DNA of 64,000 nucleotides from Minwuia thermotolerans (GCA_021604565.1 BQJF01000006.1:1-64000), one strand, 5' to 3'. Counted from the first letter of the stretch, positions 19,237 to 28,523 are shown. The notes: generated by a model from the sequence alone, not told the origin. Program-made: numbers and translations.

Positions 19237-19800
19237 TTGGACAAGACATTCATCTCCGCCGACGAACTGCTGCGTGACTCCTTCGAGCTTGGTCTGCGGA
19301 TCTTCGAGAGTGGCTATCGGCCATCCTTCATCGTCGGCATCTGGCGCGGCGGTGCCCCCATCGGTATCGCGGTGCACGAGGTGCTGGATTATTACGGCGT
19401 CCAGAACGACCACATCGCCATCCGCACCGCATCCTATCTGCGCCCCGGGGAGCAGGCATCGACGGTGCGCGTCTTCGGCCTGAACTACATCATCGACAAT
19501 ATCTCGGCGGACGATCAGTTGCTGATCGTTGATGACACCTTCGATTCCGGGCGCAGCGTCGACGCCGTGATCCAGGAACTGCGCCGCAAGTGCCGCCGCA
19601 ATACCCCCGACGAGATCCGGGTCGCCACGGTCTACTGGAAACCCCACCTGAACAAGACCGAACGGGTGCCGGACTACTACGTCCACCAGACCGACAAGTG
19701 GCTGGTCTTCCCGCACGAGATCGACGGCCTGACGCCTGAGGAGATCGCCCGCCACAAGGCCCACCCGGACCTGAACCGGGCGGTGAAGGCGGAGGGGTGA
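19237..19800 (+). CDS. Phosphoribosyltransferase (hypoxanthine/xanthine type)
   Basis: A 187-residue type I phosphoribosyltransferase. The PRPP-binding signature LLIVDDTFDSGRS lies at about residues 90-102, and the N-terminal IVGIWRGGAPIG loop is typical of hypoxanthine/xanthine-guanine enzymes and their relatives. It probably transfers a ribose-5-phosphate group to a purine base, but the substrate cannot be read from sequence. The start is a TTG at 19237, chosen because no ATG or GTG lies nearby and GGGACGGG stands 8 bases upstream. It begins 18 bases after the HlyD-type gene and is probably at the end of the same transcript; a functional link to secretion is not evident. Confidence 0.85.
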   Translation: MDKTFISADELLRDSFELGLRIFESGYRPSFIVGIWRGGAPIGIAVHEVLDYYGVQNDHIAIRTASYLRPGEQASTVRVFGLNYIIDNISADDQLLIVDDTFDSGRSVDAVIQELRRKCRRNTPDEIRVATVYWKPHLNKTERVPDYYVHQTDKWLVFPHEIDGLTPEEIARHKAHPDLNRAVKAEG

Positions 19801-19815
19801 AGGCGTAGCAGCGAC

Positions 19816-20595
19816 CTACTGCTTCCGCTGGTTCTGCCGGTGGCCGCTGATGGAGCGCATCATGCCGAACAGGGTGCGGACTTCCTGTTCCGTAAGCTGG
19901 GCGCGATGGAACATGGAGCGCAGGTTGCGCAGCATGGTGGGGCGCTTGTCCTCGATGCGGTTGAACATGCCTGAACTGTCCAGTTCGCCGCTGATGAAGT
20001 CCAGGAACGCCTGCATCTGACCTGACGTGGCCGGCTCGGCCTCCGGCATCTGGCCCTCCATGCGGACCGGCAGGCCCGCGGCCATGCGCCATTCGTAGGA
20101 TACCAGCAATACTGCCTGCGCCAGGTTGAGGGAGGCGAATGCCGGATTGGCAGGGACATGGATGATGGCGTTGGCCAGGGCGACGTCGTCATTGTCCAGT
20201 CCGGCCCGCTCACCCCCGAACAGGAAGCCGATGCGCTGACCTGAGCCGATGGCCTGGTGCCCGTCTTCCGCCGCCTGACGGGGCTGCAGGATCGGCTTGT
20301 CCAGTTCGCGACCGCGGGCCGTGGTGGCGAAGACCAGGTGCAGGTCGGCGATGGCTTCCCCGACTGTCGCGAATACCTGCGCATCATCCAGTACCTCGTC
20401 GGCGCGGGACGCCATGGCGCGGGCGTCGGGGTTGGGCCAGCCGTCGCGGGGGGCGACCAGCCGCATCTGCCCCAGGCCGAAATTCAGCATGGCACGGGCG
20501 GCGGCGCCGATGTTCTGGCCCATCTGCGGGCGCACCAGGATAATGGCAGGCTGCGCCAGTTCCGCGTCCTGCATCCGGCTGTCGGTTCCCGCCAT
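19816..20595 (-). CDS. trmJ: tRNA (cytidine/uridine-2'-O-)-methyltransferase TrmJ
   Basis: A 259-residue SPOUT-class methyltransferase expected to 2'-O-methylate tRNA position 32 with S-adenosylmethionine. Visible family motifs are PAIILVRPQMGQNIGAAARA at the N-terminus (motif 1, with the N-x-G-x-x-AR pattern), FGGERAGLDNDD in the middle (motif 2) and the knot-forming ASLNLAQAVLLVSYE segment (motif 3). The C-terminal helical extension ends in a basic Arg/Gln tail. Its ATG overlaps the cimA stop by one base (TGATG), so translation is probably coupled to cimA although the functions are unrelated. Confidence 0.92.
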   Translation of the reverse strand: MAGTDSRMQDAELAQPAIILVRPQMGQNIGAAARAMLNFGLGQMRLVAPRDGWPNPDARAMASRADEVLDDAQVFATVGEAIADLHLVFATTARGRELDKPILQPRQAAEDGHQAIGSGQRIGFLFGGERAGLDNDDVALANAIIHVPANPAFASLNLAQAVLLVSYEWRMAAGLPVRMEGQMPEAEPATSGQMQAFLDFISGELDSSGMFNRIEDKRPTMLRNLRSMFHRAQLTEQEVRTLFGMMRSISGHRQNQRKQ

Positions 20596-22196
20596 CAGAC
20601 TGCCTTCGCACCGTCCCGGAACAGCTTGAAGGTGATGGCGTCATGCAACGCATCGAAGCTGGCCTCGACGATGTTCGGTGAGACGCCGACAGTGAACCAG
20701 CGCTCCCCGGAGGTATCGGCGCTTTCGATCAGCACGCGGGTCACGGCCTCGGTGCCGCCATTCAGGATTCGGACCTTGTAGTCCACGAGGTGCAGGCTCT
20801 TCAGCACGTCCGAATAGACCGGCATGCCCTTGCGCAGTGCCATGTCGAGCGCGTTGACCGGGCCATTGCCTTCCCCCACCGTCAGATGCTCCTTGCCGCC
20901 CGCGAACAGTTTCACGGTGGCCTCCGACACCGTGGTGAGCTGACCACGGGCGTTGTAGCGCCGCTCCACCAGCACCCGGAACCGGTCGACCTTGAAATAG
21001 TCCGGGACCTGGCCCAGCGCGCGCCGTGCCATCAGCTCGAAGCTGGCTTCCGCGCCGTCATACGAATAGCCCTCGAATTCGCGCTGCTTCACCTGCTCCA
21101 GCAGGCGGTTGATGCGGCTGTCCTTCGGATCGACATCGATCCCGACCTCCGCCAGACGCGCCAGGATGTTGGAGCGCCCGGCCTGATCGGAGACCAGCAC
21201 GTGGCGGCGGTTGCCGACCAGTTCCGGCTCGATGTGCTCGTAGGTCTTCGGGTCCTTCTGCACGGCGGAGACATGCAGGCCGCCCTTGTGCGCGAAGGCC
21301 GACTCGCCGACCCAGGCCTGGTTGCGGTTCGGCGCCCGGTTCAGCAGTTCGTCCAGCAGCCGGGAGGTGGCGGTCAGGTGGCGCAGTTCCGACGGTCCGA
21401 CGCCGGTGGTCAGGTGGTCCGCGTACAGCGGCTTCAGGCAGAAGCTGGGGATCAGGGAGATCATGTTGGCGTTGCCGCAGCGTTCCCCCAGACCGTTCAG
21501 CGTGCCCTGGACCTGGCGCACACCGGCCCGCACGGCGGCCAGCGAATTGGCCACCGCGTTCTCCGTGTCATTGTGTGCATGGATGCCCAGGTTGGTGCCG
21601 GGTACATGCTTTGCCGCCTCTGCCGCGATCCGCTCCACGTCGCCGGGCAGGGTGCCGCCATTGGTGTCGCACAGCACCACCCAGCGTGCGCCTCCCTCCA
21701 CCGCCGCCCTGATGCAGGCGATGGCGTAGTCGGGGTTGTCGCGATAGCCGTCAAAGAAATGCTCCGCATCGAACATGGCTTCCCGTCCGCGCGCGACGGC
21801 GGCGGCGATGCTCTCGCGGATGGAGGCGATATTCTCCTCCCGCGGGACATTCAGTGCCACATCGACATGGAAGTCCCAGGACTTGCCCACCAGGCAGACT
21901 GCAGGCGTGTCTGCGTTCAGGACGGCTGACAGGCCGGGGTCGTTGGAGGCGGACATGCCGGCACGCCGGGTCATGCCGAAGGCAACCAGCTTCGCCCGGT
22001 CGAGTGACGGCGGATCGGCGAAGAACGCCGTGTCCGTCGGGTTGGCGCCGGGCCAGCCGCCTTCGATGTAGTCAATGCCCATCTGATCCAGCGCACGGGC
22101 AATCGTGCGCTTGTCCTCGACCGAGAAATCGACGCCACGGGTCTGGGCCCCGTCGCGCAAGGTGGTGTCGAACAGATAGAGGCGATCTTTGGTCAT
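20595..22196 (-). CDS. cimA: (R)-citramalate synthase
   Basis: A 533-residue enzyme that condenses pyruvate and acetyl-CoA to citramalate, the first step of the threonine-independent isoleucine route. The N-terminus LYLFDTTLRDGAQTRG is the HMG-CoA lyase-like TIM-barrel signature with catalytic Arg and metal-binding Asp. HAHND near residue 200 supplies metal-binding histidines, and GGLHVSAVQKDPKTYEHI marks the citramalate synthase branch rather than isopropylmalate synthase. The C-terminal third (about 400-533) is the LeuA-type allosteric domain, so feedback by isoleucine is likely. No strong ribosome-binding site is visible before the ATG. Confidence 0.92.
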   Translation of the reverse strand: MTKDRLYLFDTTLRDGAQTRGVDFSVEDKRTIARALDQMGIDYIEGGWPGANPTDTAFFADPPSLDRAKLVAFGMTRRAGMSASNDPGLSAVLNADTPAVCLVGKSWDFHVDVALNVPREENIASIRESIAAAVARGREAMFDAEHFFDGYRDNPDYAIACIRAAVEGGARWVVLCDTNGGTLPGDVERIAAEAAKHVPGTNLGIHAHNDTENAVANSLAAVRAGVRQVQGTLNGLGERCGNANMISLIPSFCLKPLYADHLTTGVGPSELRHLTATSRLLDELLNRAPNRNQAWVGESAFAHKGGLHVSAVQKDPKTYEHIEPELVGNRRHVLVSDQAGRSNILARLAEVGIDVDPKDSRINRLLEQVKQREFEGYSYDGAEASFELMARRALGQVPDYFKVDRFRVLVERRYNARGQLTTVSEATVKLFAGGKEHLTVGEGNGPVNALDMALRKGMPVYSDVLKSLHLVDYKVRILNGGTEAVTRVLIESADTSGERWFTVGVSPNIVEASFDALHDAITFKLFRDGAKAV

Positions 22197-22424
22197 TTTG
22201 CTGGGTCTTCAGTACTTCAAGGGAACGCCGTTACCGGCCCGGTTGCCTTAAGGGGTGCGTCGCGCCATGGCAAGTGTGCCGTCTGTTGCGTCTCGGGGAA
22301 GCTTCCTGCCCTTGCGCAGCCGTCGCAGCAGAGCAAGTGCAGATTTTGGTGTTGTTCCGCATGAAATGCCCGTTTAGATTGCATATCTCATCAGGACAAC
22401 CGCTTGTGGTCAGGGAGAATGGCA

Positions 22425-23330
22425 ATGACGGATTTCGACAGGCAGATTCTGGCGATGCTGTCCGATCCGTTGGAGATGCTTTTCTGGATATTCGGATTGT
22501 ACCTTGCCGGGTTTCTCTTCGGCCTTCTGATCGCGTGGCTACGCCGGGATTTCAGGCTGGTACGGACACCCTTCATTGTCTCGCTGCTCTTGCTGTACCT
22601 GGCTCTGTCCGCCGTTCTCGGCCTCACCTTCCTCTGGATCGGCCGTCTCGGATCCGGTGGTTTCGGGGGCACGGTCCTGGCTCAGGTCGGGTTGCTTGTC
22701 CTGCTCGGCGGGCTTCTCGGCCTGTTCTCCGGGGCGCGGGGCAGGGATGGCTTTGGCGCGGTCGCCGCAGGGCTGCTCATGCTTGTCCCCCTGGTGTTCC
22801 TATGGCTGACATTCCGGCCTTCGCGTCTGTCTGCGCCGTCACCTGCGACCGGCATCCGCGCGCGTGTCTCAGGGGAGCGCGGCATTCTGCTGATCGTGAT
22901 CCTGCTGACGCTCAACGTCATCGCAGGTCTCTGGCTGGACAAGCGAATGGAAGTTCTTGAACTGCCCGCGTCGGAGGGAGCCGCACCGCCCGTCTCCAGG
23001 GCGTCGCAATTGACTGATGCGGAGAAGGCCGCGCTTGCGGCGGATCTGAAGGCCTGGGCTGATGGATTCATCATCCCGTTCGCGCTGAATGACGAGTTCA
23101 CTCTGATCAAGGTCCATTCCACACATGTGATGGGTTTTCTCCATTTGCAGGCCGGGCAGCCATACGTCGAGCAGGAGGATGATCAGGCATTCTTCGCTCC
23201 GGTCCCATGTGAGGACGAGCAGTTGGTTGCATTGTTCGAGCGCGGCGCCCAGGCCCTGGTGCTGATCATCGACCCTGACGGCAGCAACACAGGGGTCTTC
23301 GGCTATTCTGCCGCATACTGCGGGCAGTGA
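22425..23330 (+). CDS. Membrane protein of unknown function
   Basis: A 301-residue protein not recognised as a named family. The ATG at 22425 is preferred over upstream TTG and ATG codons because AGGGAG ends 7 bases before it. The first 130 residues contain four hydrophobic segments (about 12-37, 50-72, 82-104 and 110-130), and a fifth lies near 150-168. The remaining 125 residues form a soluble domain, predicted outside, with the acidic patch EQEDDQAFFAPVPCEDE and a second Cys near the end (YCGQ), which could form a disulfide. It stands alone, divergent from cimA and convergent with gltX. Confidence 0.75.
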   Translation: MTDFDRQILAMLSDPLEMLFWIFGLYLAGFLFGLLIAWLRRDFRLVRTPFIVSLLLLYLALSAVLGLTFLWIGRLGSGGFGGTVLAQVGLLVLLGGLLGLFSGARGRDGFGAVAAGLLMLVPLVFLWLTFRPSRLSAPSPATGIRARVSGERGILLIVILLTLNVIAGLWLDKRMEVLELPASEGAAPPVSRASQLTDAEKAALAADLKAWADGFIIPFALNDEFTLIKVHSTHVMGFLHLQAGQPYVEQEDDQAFFAPVPCEDEQLVALFERGAQALVLIIDPDGSNTGVFGYSAAYCGQ

Positions 23331-23374
23331 CGGGGTGGATCGGTCTGGTGCGCTGGCCGGACTGACCCGTCGGC

Positions 23375-24709
23375 TCAGGCGGTTTCGCCCCGCAGTCGCC
23401 TTATCGCCCGTTCCCGCCCGATCAATGGCAGCAGCGCCTTCATCTCCGGGCCGTGCTCGCGGGCGGTGAGGGCAAGACGCAGGGGGCGGAACAGGTCGCG
23501 ACCCTTCGCCCCGGTCTCGGCCCGGACAGCTTTCGTCCAGGTGCCCCAGCTTTCGCCGTCCAGGGGTTTTTCCGGCAACAGGTCGGCGGCGCATGTCGTC
23601 AGCTCCGGGTTCTCCAGTACCGGTTCGAGCGGCTGACCGACGACCGCCTGCCAGTCGCGGACGTCTTCCAGCCGTTCCAGATTGCCGCGCACGGCGTTCC
23701 AGAGCGCGGGATCAATGTTGTCGCCAAGCCGCTCAGACGCTCGGGAGACGTCCAGGCCATGGACCAGCGTTGCCGACAGTTTCGCCAGTTCGCGTTCATC
23801 GAACCTGGCGGCGGCGCGACCGAAGGTGGACAGGTCGAATCCGGCAACCGCGGACGCATGGTCCGCGAAGGCCTCGACCGGCTGTGCCGTGCCCAGCCGT
23901 GACAGCAGGCTGACCAGCGCCATCGGTTCGATCCCCCCTTCGCGCAGTGCCTGAACGGTGCGGCTGCCTTCCCGTTTCGACAGGGGGGAGCCGTCGCTTT
24001 CCACGATCAGGGAGAAGTGGCCGAAGATCGGAACCGGATGCCCCAGCGCCTCGAAGAGCTGGATCTGCGCTGCGGTATTGGCGACGTGATCCTCGCCGCG
24101 AATGACATGGCTGATCCCCATCTCCCCGTCATCGACGACCGAGGTGATGGTATAGAGCGGGCGGCCATCGGCGCGTATCAGCACGGGGTCGGAGAGGGAA
24201 GCGGCGTCCACATCCTGCGGGCCGCGCACCAGATCGTCCCAGCCGACCCGCTTCCGGTCGAGCAGGAAGCGCCAGTGCGGGCGGCGTCCGTCTGCCTCCA
24301 GCGCCGCACGTTCGGCATCGGTCAGGCGCAGGCCGGTCCGGTCATAGACCGGCGGGCGACCGGCGGCGCGCTGCAGACCCCGCTTCCGGTTCAGCTCCTC
24401 AGGTGTCTCGTAGCAGGCGTAGAGGCGTCCGCTGTCCTGCAACTGCTGAATGGCAGCTTCGTAGCTGGCCGTCCGTTCAGACTGCCGCGCGAAACTGTCC
24501 CAGTTCAGGCCGAGCCATGTCAGGTCGCGCAGGATCGCATCCTCGAACGCCTGCGTTGACCGCTCGGTATCGGTGTCGTCGATGCGCAGCAGGAAATGGC
24601 CACCATGCGCCTGTGCGAACAGCCAGTTGATCACCGCTGCCTTGACGTTGCCGAGGTGCAGCTCCCCGGTCGGACTGGGCGCGAACCTGACGTTTGGCGC
24701 TCCGGTCAT
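23375..24709 (-). CDS. gltX: Glutamyl-tRNA synthetase (second-type GltX)
   Basis: A 444-residue class I aminoacyl-tRNA synthetase charging tRNA with glutamate. The HIGH-type motif is PSPTGELHLGN at residues 12-22, and the KMSKS loop is replaced by PLSKREGS near residue 240. That form is common in the shorter of two GltX paralogues in Alphaproteobacteria, where one copy can serve tRNA-Gln in the amidotransferase route; the specificity here is not shown. No zinc-binding Cys cluster was noticed in the CP region. The start is the ATG at 24709; a GTG at 24712 would add one residue. It follows nadE with a 4-base gap, so nadE-gltX is probably one transcript. Confidence 0.93.
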   Translation of the reverse strand: MTGAPNVRFAPSPTGELHLGNVKAAVINWLFAQAHGGHFLLRIDDTDTERSTQAFEDAILRDLTWLGLNWDSFARQSERTASYEAAIQQLQDSGRLYACYETPEELNRKRGLQRAAGRPPVYDRTGLRLTDAERAALEADGRRPHWRFLLDRKRVGWDDLVRGPQDVDAASLSDPVLIRADGRPLYTITSVVDDGEMGISHVIRGEDHVANTAAQIQLFEALGHPVPIFGHFSLIVESDGSPLSKREGSRTVQALREGGIEPMALVSLLSRLGTAQPVEAFADHASAVAGFDLSTFGRAAARFDERELAKLSATLVHGLDVSRASERLGDNIDPALWNAVRGNLERLEDVRDWQAVVGQPLEPVLENPELTTCAADLLPEKPLDGESWGTWTKAVRAETGAKGRDLFRPLRLALTAREHGPEMKALLPLIGRERAIRRLRGETA

Positions 24710-24713
24710 CACC

Positions 24714-26375
24714 TCAGATCGCGTCGCGGAAGCGGTTGGTGATCGGGTAGCGGCGGTCGCGACCGAAGCTGCGGGTGGTGATCTTCACACCCGGAGGGGC
24801 CTGACGGCGCTTGTACTCGGCGATGTAGAGCAGGTGCTCGATCCGTTTCACAACGTCGGGCGCGTGTCCCCGTTCAACGATGGCCTCGAACGTCATCTCC
24901 TTCTCCACCAGGCAGTGCAGGATGTCATCCAGCTGATCGTAGGGCGGCAGACTGTCCTCGTCCTTCTGGTCAGGGCGCAGTTCTGCCGACGGCGGTTTGT
25001 CGATGACGTTCTGCGGCACGACGCGACCTTCCCTGCCGAGCGCGTCGGACGGGCGGTGCTGGTTGCGCCAGTCAGACAGGGCGAAGACCGTGGTCTTGTA
25101 AAGGTCCTTCAGCACTGAATAGCCGCCCGCCATGTCGCCATAGATGGTGGCATAACCAACGGACATCTCGGACTTGTTCCCGGTGGTCAGCAGCATGTGG
25201 CCGAACTTGTTCGACATGGCCATCAGGATCAGGCCCCGGGCGCGGGACTGGATGTTCTCCTCCGTGATGTCCGGATCGCGCCCGTCGAAGACATGTGCCA
25301 GTGCACCCTCCACCGCGTCCACGGTCTCGGCGATGGAGACGGTATCCAGCTTCGCCCCCATCAGCAGAGCATTCTCCGCCGCATCCTTCAGGCTTTCCTC
25401 GCTGGTGTACTTCGACGGCAGCATGACGCACCAGACCCGCTCCGGCCCCAGTGCATCGGCGGCGACCGCGGCACTCAGCGCAGAGTCGATGCCGCCCGAC
25501 AGGCCCAGCAGCACTCCGGGAAAGCCATTCTTGTTCACATAGTCCCGCAGGCCCAGCATCATTGCCCGGTAGATGCTCTCCAGCCTGGAGCGCGGCGCGG
25601 CATCCGGTCCCTTCTCGCAGACCCAGCCGTCGGGGGTCCGGTTCCAGGTGGTCAGCACCAGCGCGCTCTCGAACTCCGGCATCTGCACGGCGACGGAGCG
25701 GTCGGCATTGATGACGAACGACCCGCCGTCGAAGACAAGCTCATCCTGACCGCCGACCTGATTGAGATAGACCAGTGGCAGTTCGGATTCAGTCACCCGA
25801 CCGACGACATGGTTCAGGCGGGTGTCCACCTTGTCATCCTCGAAGGGGGAGCCGTTCGGCACCAGCAGGATCTCCGCGCCGGTTTCCGCGAGGCATTCGA
25901 CCACATCGGGGGTCCAGATATCCTCGCAGATCGGCACGCCCAGACGCACGCCACGGAAGTTGATCGGGCCAGGCAGCGCGCCGGAGGCAAACAGACGCTT
26001 CTCGTCGAACACGCCGTAGTTCGGCAGGTCGTGCTTGAAACGCGCGGCCTTGACCTCCCCGCCATCCAGCAACAGCACGGCATTGTATAGCTTGCCGTCC
26101 TCGCGCCAGCAGGTGGTCAGCAGCATTGCCGGGCCACCGTCAGCGGTCTCGGCCGCGAGGGTCTCGGCGGCGGCGATGGCATCATCCTGCAACGCCTGCT
26201 TCAGCACCAGATCCTCCGGCGGGTAGCCGATCAGGAACAGTTCCGGAAACAGCACGAGGTCCGCGCCAAGGGCAGCGGACTGGCTGCGGATTTCACGGGC
26301 AAGCGCAAGATTCCCCTGCACGTCGCCGACGGTCGGGTTGGCCTGCGCCAGCGCGATCTGAAGCTTGTCTGTCAT
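24714..26375 (-). CDS. nadE: Glutamine-dependent NAD+ synthetase
   Basis: A 553-residue two-domain enzyme making NAD+ from deamido-NAD+, ATP and glutamine. The N-terminal nitrilase-type glutaminase (about 1-260) has the catalytic Glu at 45 (LFPELFLIGYPPEDL), a lysine in KHDLPNYGVFDE and the nucleophilic Cys in GVPICEDIW. The C-terminal synthetase domain has the PP-loop LGLSGGIDSAL near residue 292 and the family segment TTGNKSEMSVGYATIYGDMAGGY. Length matches the bacterial short form. Together with pncA 2-4 kb away it fits NAD salvage, although separate genes lie between. Confidence 0.95.
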   Translation of the reverse strand: MTDKLQIALAQANPTVGDVQGNLALAREIRSQSAALGADLVLFPELFLIGYPPEDLVLKQALQDDAIAAAETLAAETADGGPAMLLTTCWREDGKLYNAVLLLDGGEVKAARFKHDLPNYGVFDEKRLFASGALPGPINFRGVRLGVPICEDIWTPDVVECLAETGAEILLVPNGSPFEDDKVDTRLNHVVGRVTESELPLVYLNQVGGQDELVFDGGSFVINADRSVAVQMPEFESALVLTTWNRTPDGWVCEKGPDAAPRSRLESIYRAMMLGLRDYVNKNGFPGVLLGLSGGIDSALSAAVAADALGPERVWCVMLPSKYTSEESLKDAAENALLMGAKLDTVSIAETVDAVEGALAHVFDGRDPDITEENIQSRARGLILMAMSNKFGHMLLTTGNKSEMSVGYATIYGDMAGGYSVLKDLYKTTVFALSDWRNQHRPSDALGREGRVVPQNVIDKPPSAELRPDQKDEDSLPPYDQLDDILHCLVEKEMTFEAIVERGHAPDVVKRIEHLLYIAEYKRRQAPPGVKITTRSFGRDRRYPITNRFRDAI

Positions 26376-26434
26376 TTGATTTCATTAGCCGCGCGCCGCG
26401 CAGCCTGCAAGCGGCGAGGGTGTCACACGGAAGC

Positions 26435-26460
26435 GGGGCGCCCCCGATCGGAGACGCCCC
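26435..26460 (-). terminator. Hairpin downstream of phoX
   Basis: GGGGCG and CGCCCC form a perfect 6-bp stem around a 14-base loop, 26 bases past the phoX stop and before the nadE start region. No U-tract follows on the phoX strand, so intrinsic termination is uncertain. Confidence 0.4.
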
Positions 26461-26486
26461 GTTCTCTGCTTGACGCCCGGGACCGG

Positions 26487-28406
26487 TCAGCCGACAGGCT
26501 TTCCGTCATCGCGGCGAACGGCGACGACGGCGGAACGCGGAACACTCTGGCCACCGTCGGGGAAGTGGCTGTCGCCCTTCTCGCCCGGGTGCTGCACGCC
26601 GACGAAGACGGTGCGCCGGTCGGGCGAGAAGGTGATGCCTGTGATCTCGCATTCCTTCGGACCCACCAGGAAGCGGCGGATCTCGCCGCTCACCGGGTCG
26701 GCAACCAGCATCTGGTTGTTGCCCTGACCGGCGAAGTCTCCGGCATTTGAGTAGTTGCCGTCGGTCTGGATCCACATCAGCCCCTTGCTGTCGAAACCGA
26801 GGCCGTCCGGCGAGTTGAAGCTGTTCTCGGACGTCACGTTGGCCGACCCGGCATAGGCATCGTCATGCGCGTCGGGATTTCCTGCGGTGACGAACAGGTC
26901 CCAGTCGAAGCCGTCTGCCGTGTGGTCGCTGTCGTCGGGCACCCAGCGCACGATCTGGCCGTACAGGTTGGCCTTGCGCGGGTTGGGGCCACCGACCGGG
27001 GTTTCATCGCCACCGGCATTCGGCTTGATGCCGCGGTTCTTGTTGTTGGTGAGACAGCAATAGGCCTCGACCCGGTGCGGATTGGCAGCGACCCATTCGG
27101 GCCGGTCCATCGTGGTCGCTCCGACTGCGGAAGCGGCCTGGCGGGTGTGGATGCGGATCTCCGCATCGCTGGCCATGCCTGTGGACTCCGGAGTCAGTTC
27201 CACCCATGTGCCGCGCATGTCGTCAGTGAACTTCGCGACGTAGAGTCTGCCGTTCTCCAGCAGGTCACTGTTGTCGCCACCCAGGCTGTAGGTGCCTGCA
27301 CTGACGAAGCGGTAGAGGAACTCGCCCCGCTCGTCGTCACCCAGATAGACCACGACATGACCGTTCGCGGCCACGACGACCTCAGCGTTCTCGTGCTTGA
27401 AGCGGCCTAGTGCGGTGCGCTTCTTCGGGGTCGAGGTCGGGTCCGTCGGATCGATCTCGACGATGTAGCCGGCGCGGTTCGCTTCGTTCGGGTGCCTGGC
27501 GATGTCGAAGCGTTCGTCCGCTGTGGCCCAGGCATAGCCCCAGTCCTTCAGACCGATGCCATAACGGCGCTTCTCCGCCGATACCTTCAGATCGGGATCG
27601 CTGGACGAGAAATAGCCGTTGAAGTTCTCTTCGCAGGTCAGATAGGTGCCCCAGGGGGTCCGCCCGTTGCCGCAGTTGTTCCAGGTGCCCAGTGACCGGG
27701 TGCCGGTCGGGTCGGCTGCGGTCTGCAGCAGTTCATGACCGCGTGCCGGGCCGGTGATCTCCATCGGCGTGTCGGCGGTGATGCGGCGGTTGAACGGGGA
27801 GTCCTTGACGATGCCCCAGAACCCGTCCTGCTCCGTCACCTCGACAATGCTGACACCATGTGCGGCCTTGCCCTTGCGTACGTCGTCGGGGTTCTCCGGC
27901 AGGCCGGACGTCCGGTTGCCGTACATGATGCTGCGGTTGGTGTATTCGTTGTTCACTGCCAGGATGCTGCGGCCCTGGTGGCTGAACAGGGTCATGCCAT
28001 CGTTGTTGTCGCCAAAGGTACGCTCCTGACTCGCGCCCGACCCGCGCGTCGCCTGATCGAACGCGGGCGCGTCGGAGAACATGGGATCACCCCACCGGGC
28101 AACGATGTGCCAGCTATAGCCCTCCGGCACGGTGACCGTGTCCAGACTGTTTGCGGCGACCGCAGCAAAGCCGAGGCGGCTGCGCGCGGCGTGTGCGGCG
28201 GCGCGTGCATCCATCGGCGTCAGGGCCGTCGTGCCCATGACGAAGGCACTGGCACCGAAGGCGATCGAGCCACCCAGGAACCGACGGCGGGACATGGCGC
28301 GATCCACAACGGTGTCAAACTCCGTGGTGGCCGGGCGCGGATCGTTGGCTTCATCGAACGCGTCGAACGAGAGTTCGTCGGCGGAATTCGGAATGGTGTC
28401 TGGCAT
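26487..28406 (-). CDS. phoX: PhoX family alkaline phosphatase (DUF839), Tat-exported
   Basis: A 639-residue protein of the PhoX/DUF839 family, Ca/Fe-dependent phosphomonoesterases that release phosphate from organic esters in the periplasm or outside. A twin-arginine leader is visible: the long N-region, then S39-R-R-R-F-L44, a weakly hydrophobic stretch and an Ala-rich cleavage region near DARAAA (about 68-73). Downstream are PhoX-like blocks such as NNDGMTLF, LAVNNEYTN, GTYLTCEENFNGYF and GRFKHENAEVVV, with many acidic and Glu/Asn residues that ligate metals in the family. AGGTGA stands close before the ATG. A degenerate Pho box upstream suggests phosphate control. Confidence 0.92.
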   Translation of the reverse strand: MPDTIPNSADELSFDAFDEANDPRPATTEFDTVVDRAMSRRRFLGGSIAFGASAFVMGTTALTPMDARAAAHAARSRLGFAAVAANSLDTVTVPEGYSWHIVARWGDPMFSDAPAFDQATRGSGASQERTFGDNNDGMTLFSHQGRSILAVNNEYTNRSIMYGNRTSGLPENPDDVRKGKAAHGVSIVEVTEQDGFWGIVKDSPFNRRITADTPMEITGPARGHELLQTAADPTGTRSLGTWNNCGNGRTPWGTYLTCEENFNGYFSSSDPDLKVSAEKRRYGIGLKDWGYAWATADERFDIARHPNEANRAGYIVEIDPTDPTSTPKKRTALGRFKHENAEVVVAANGHVVVYLGDDERGEFLYRFVSAGTYSLGGDNSDLLENGRLYVAKFTDDMRGTWVELTPESTGMASDAEIRIHTRQAASAVGATTMDRPEWVAANPHRVEAYCCLTNNKNRGIKPNAGGDETPVGGPNPRKANLYGQIVRWVPDDSDHTADGFDWDLFVTAGNPDAHDDAYAGSANVTSENSFNSPDGLGFDSKGLMWIQTDGNYSNAGDFAGQGNNQMLVADPVSGEIRRFLVGPKECEITGITFSPDRRTVFVGVQHPGEKGDSHFPDGGQSVPRSAVVAVRRDDGKPVG

Positions 28407-28475
28407 CTGATTTCACCTGCATGGTTAGGCGACCTGTCCCCGCAGGTCACAGGTGATTGCATTTGCCAGAAGCAT

Positions 28476-28493
28476 CTTTCAGCACTGTGACAG
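28476..28493 (-). promoter_or_regulatory. Candidate Pho box upstream of phoX
   Basis: On the minus strand CTGTCAC-AGTG-CTGAAAG resembles the PhoB direct repeat (two CTGTCAT-like heptamers separated by 4 bases). The first half is near-perfect, the second poor (4 of 7). It lies about 70 bases before the phoX ATG, a suitable place. Confidence 0.35.
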
Positions 28494-28523
28494 GGCTGTC
28501 GGACAGGGGTGTCGCCGACCTGA

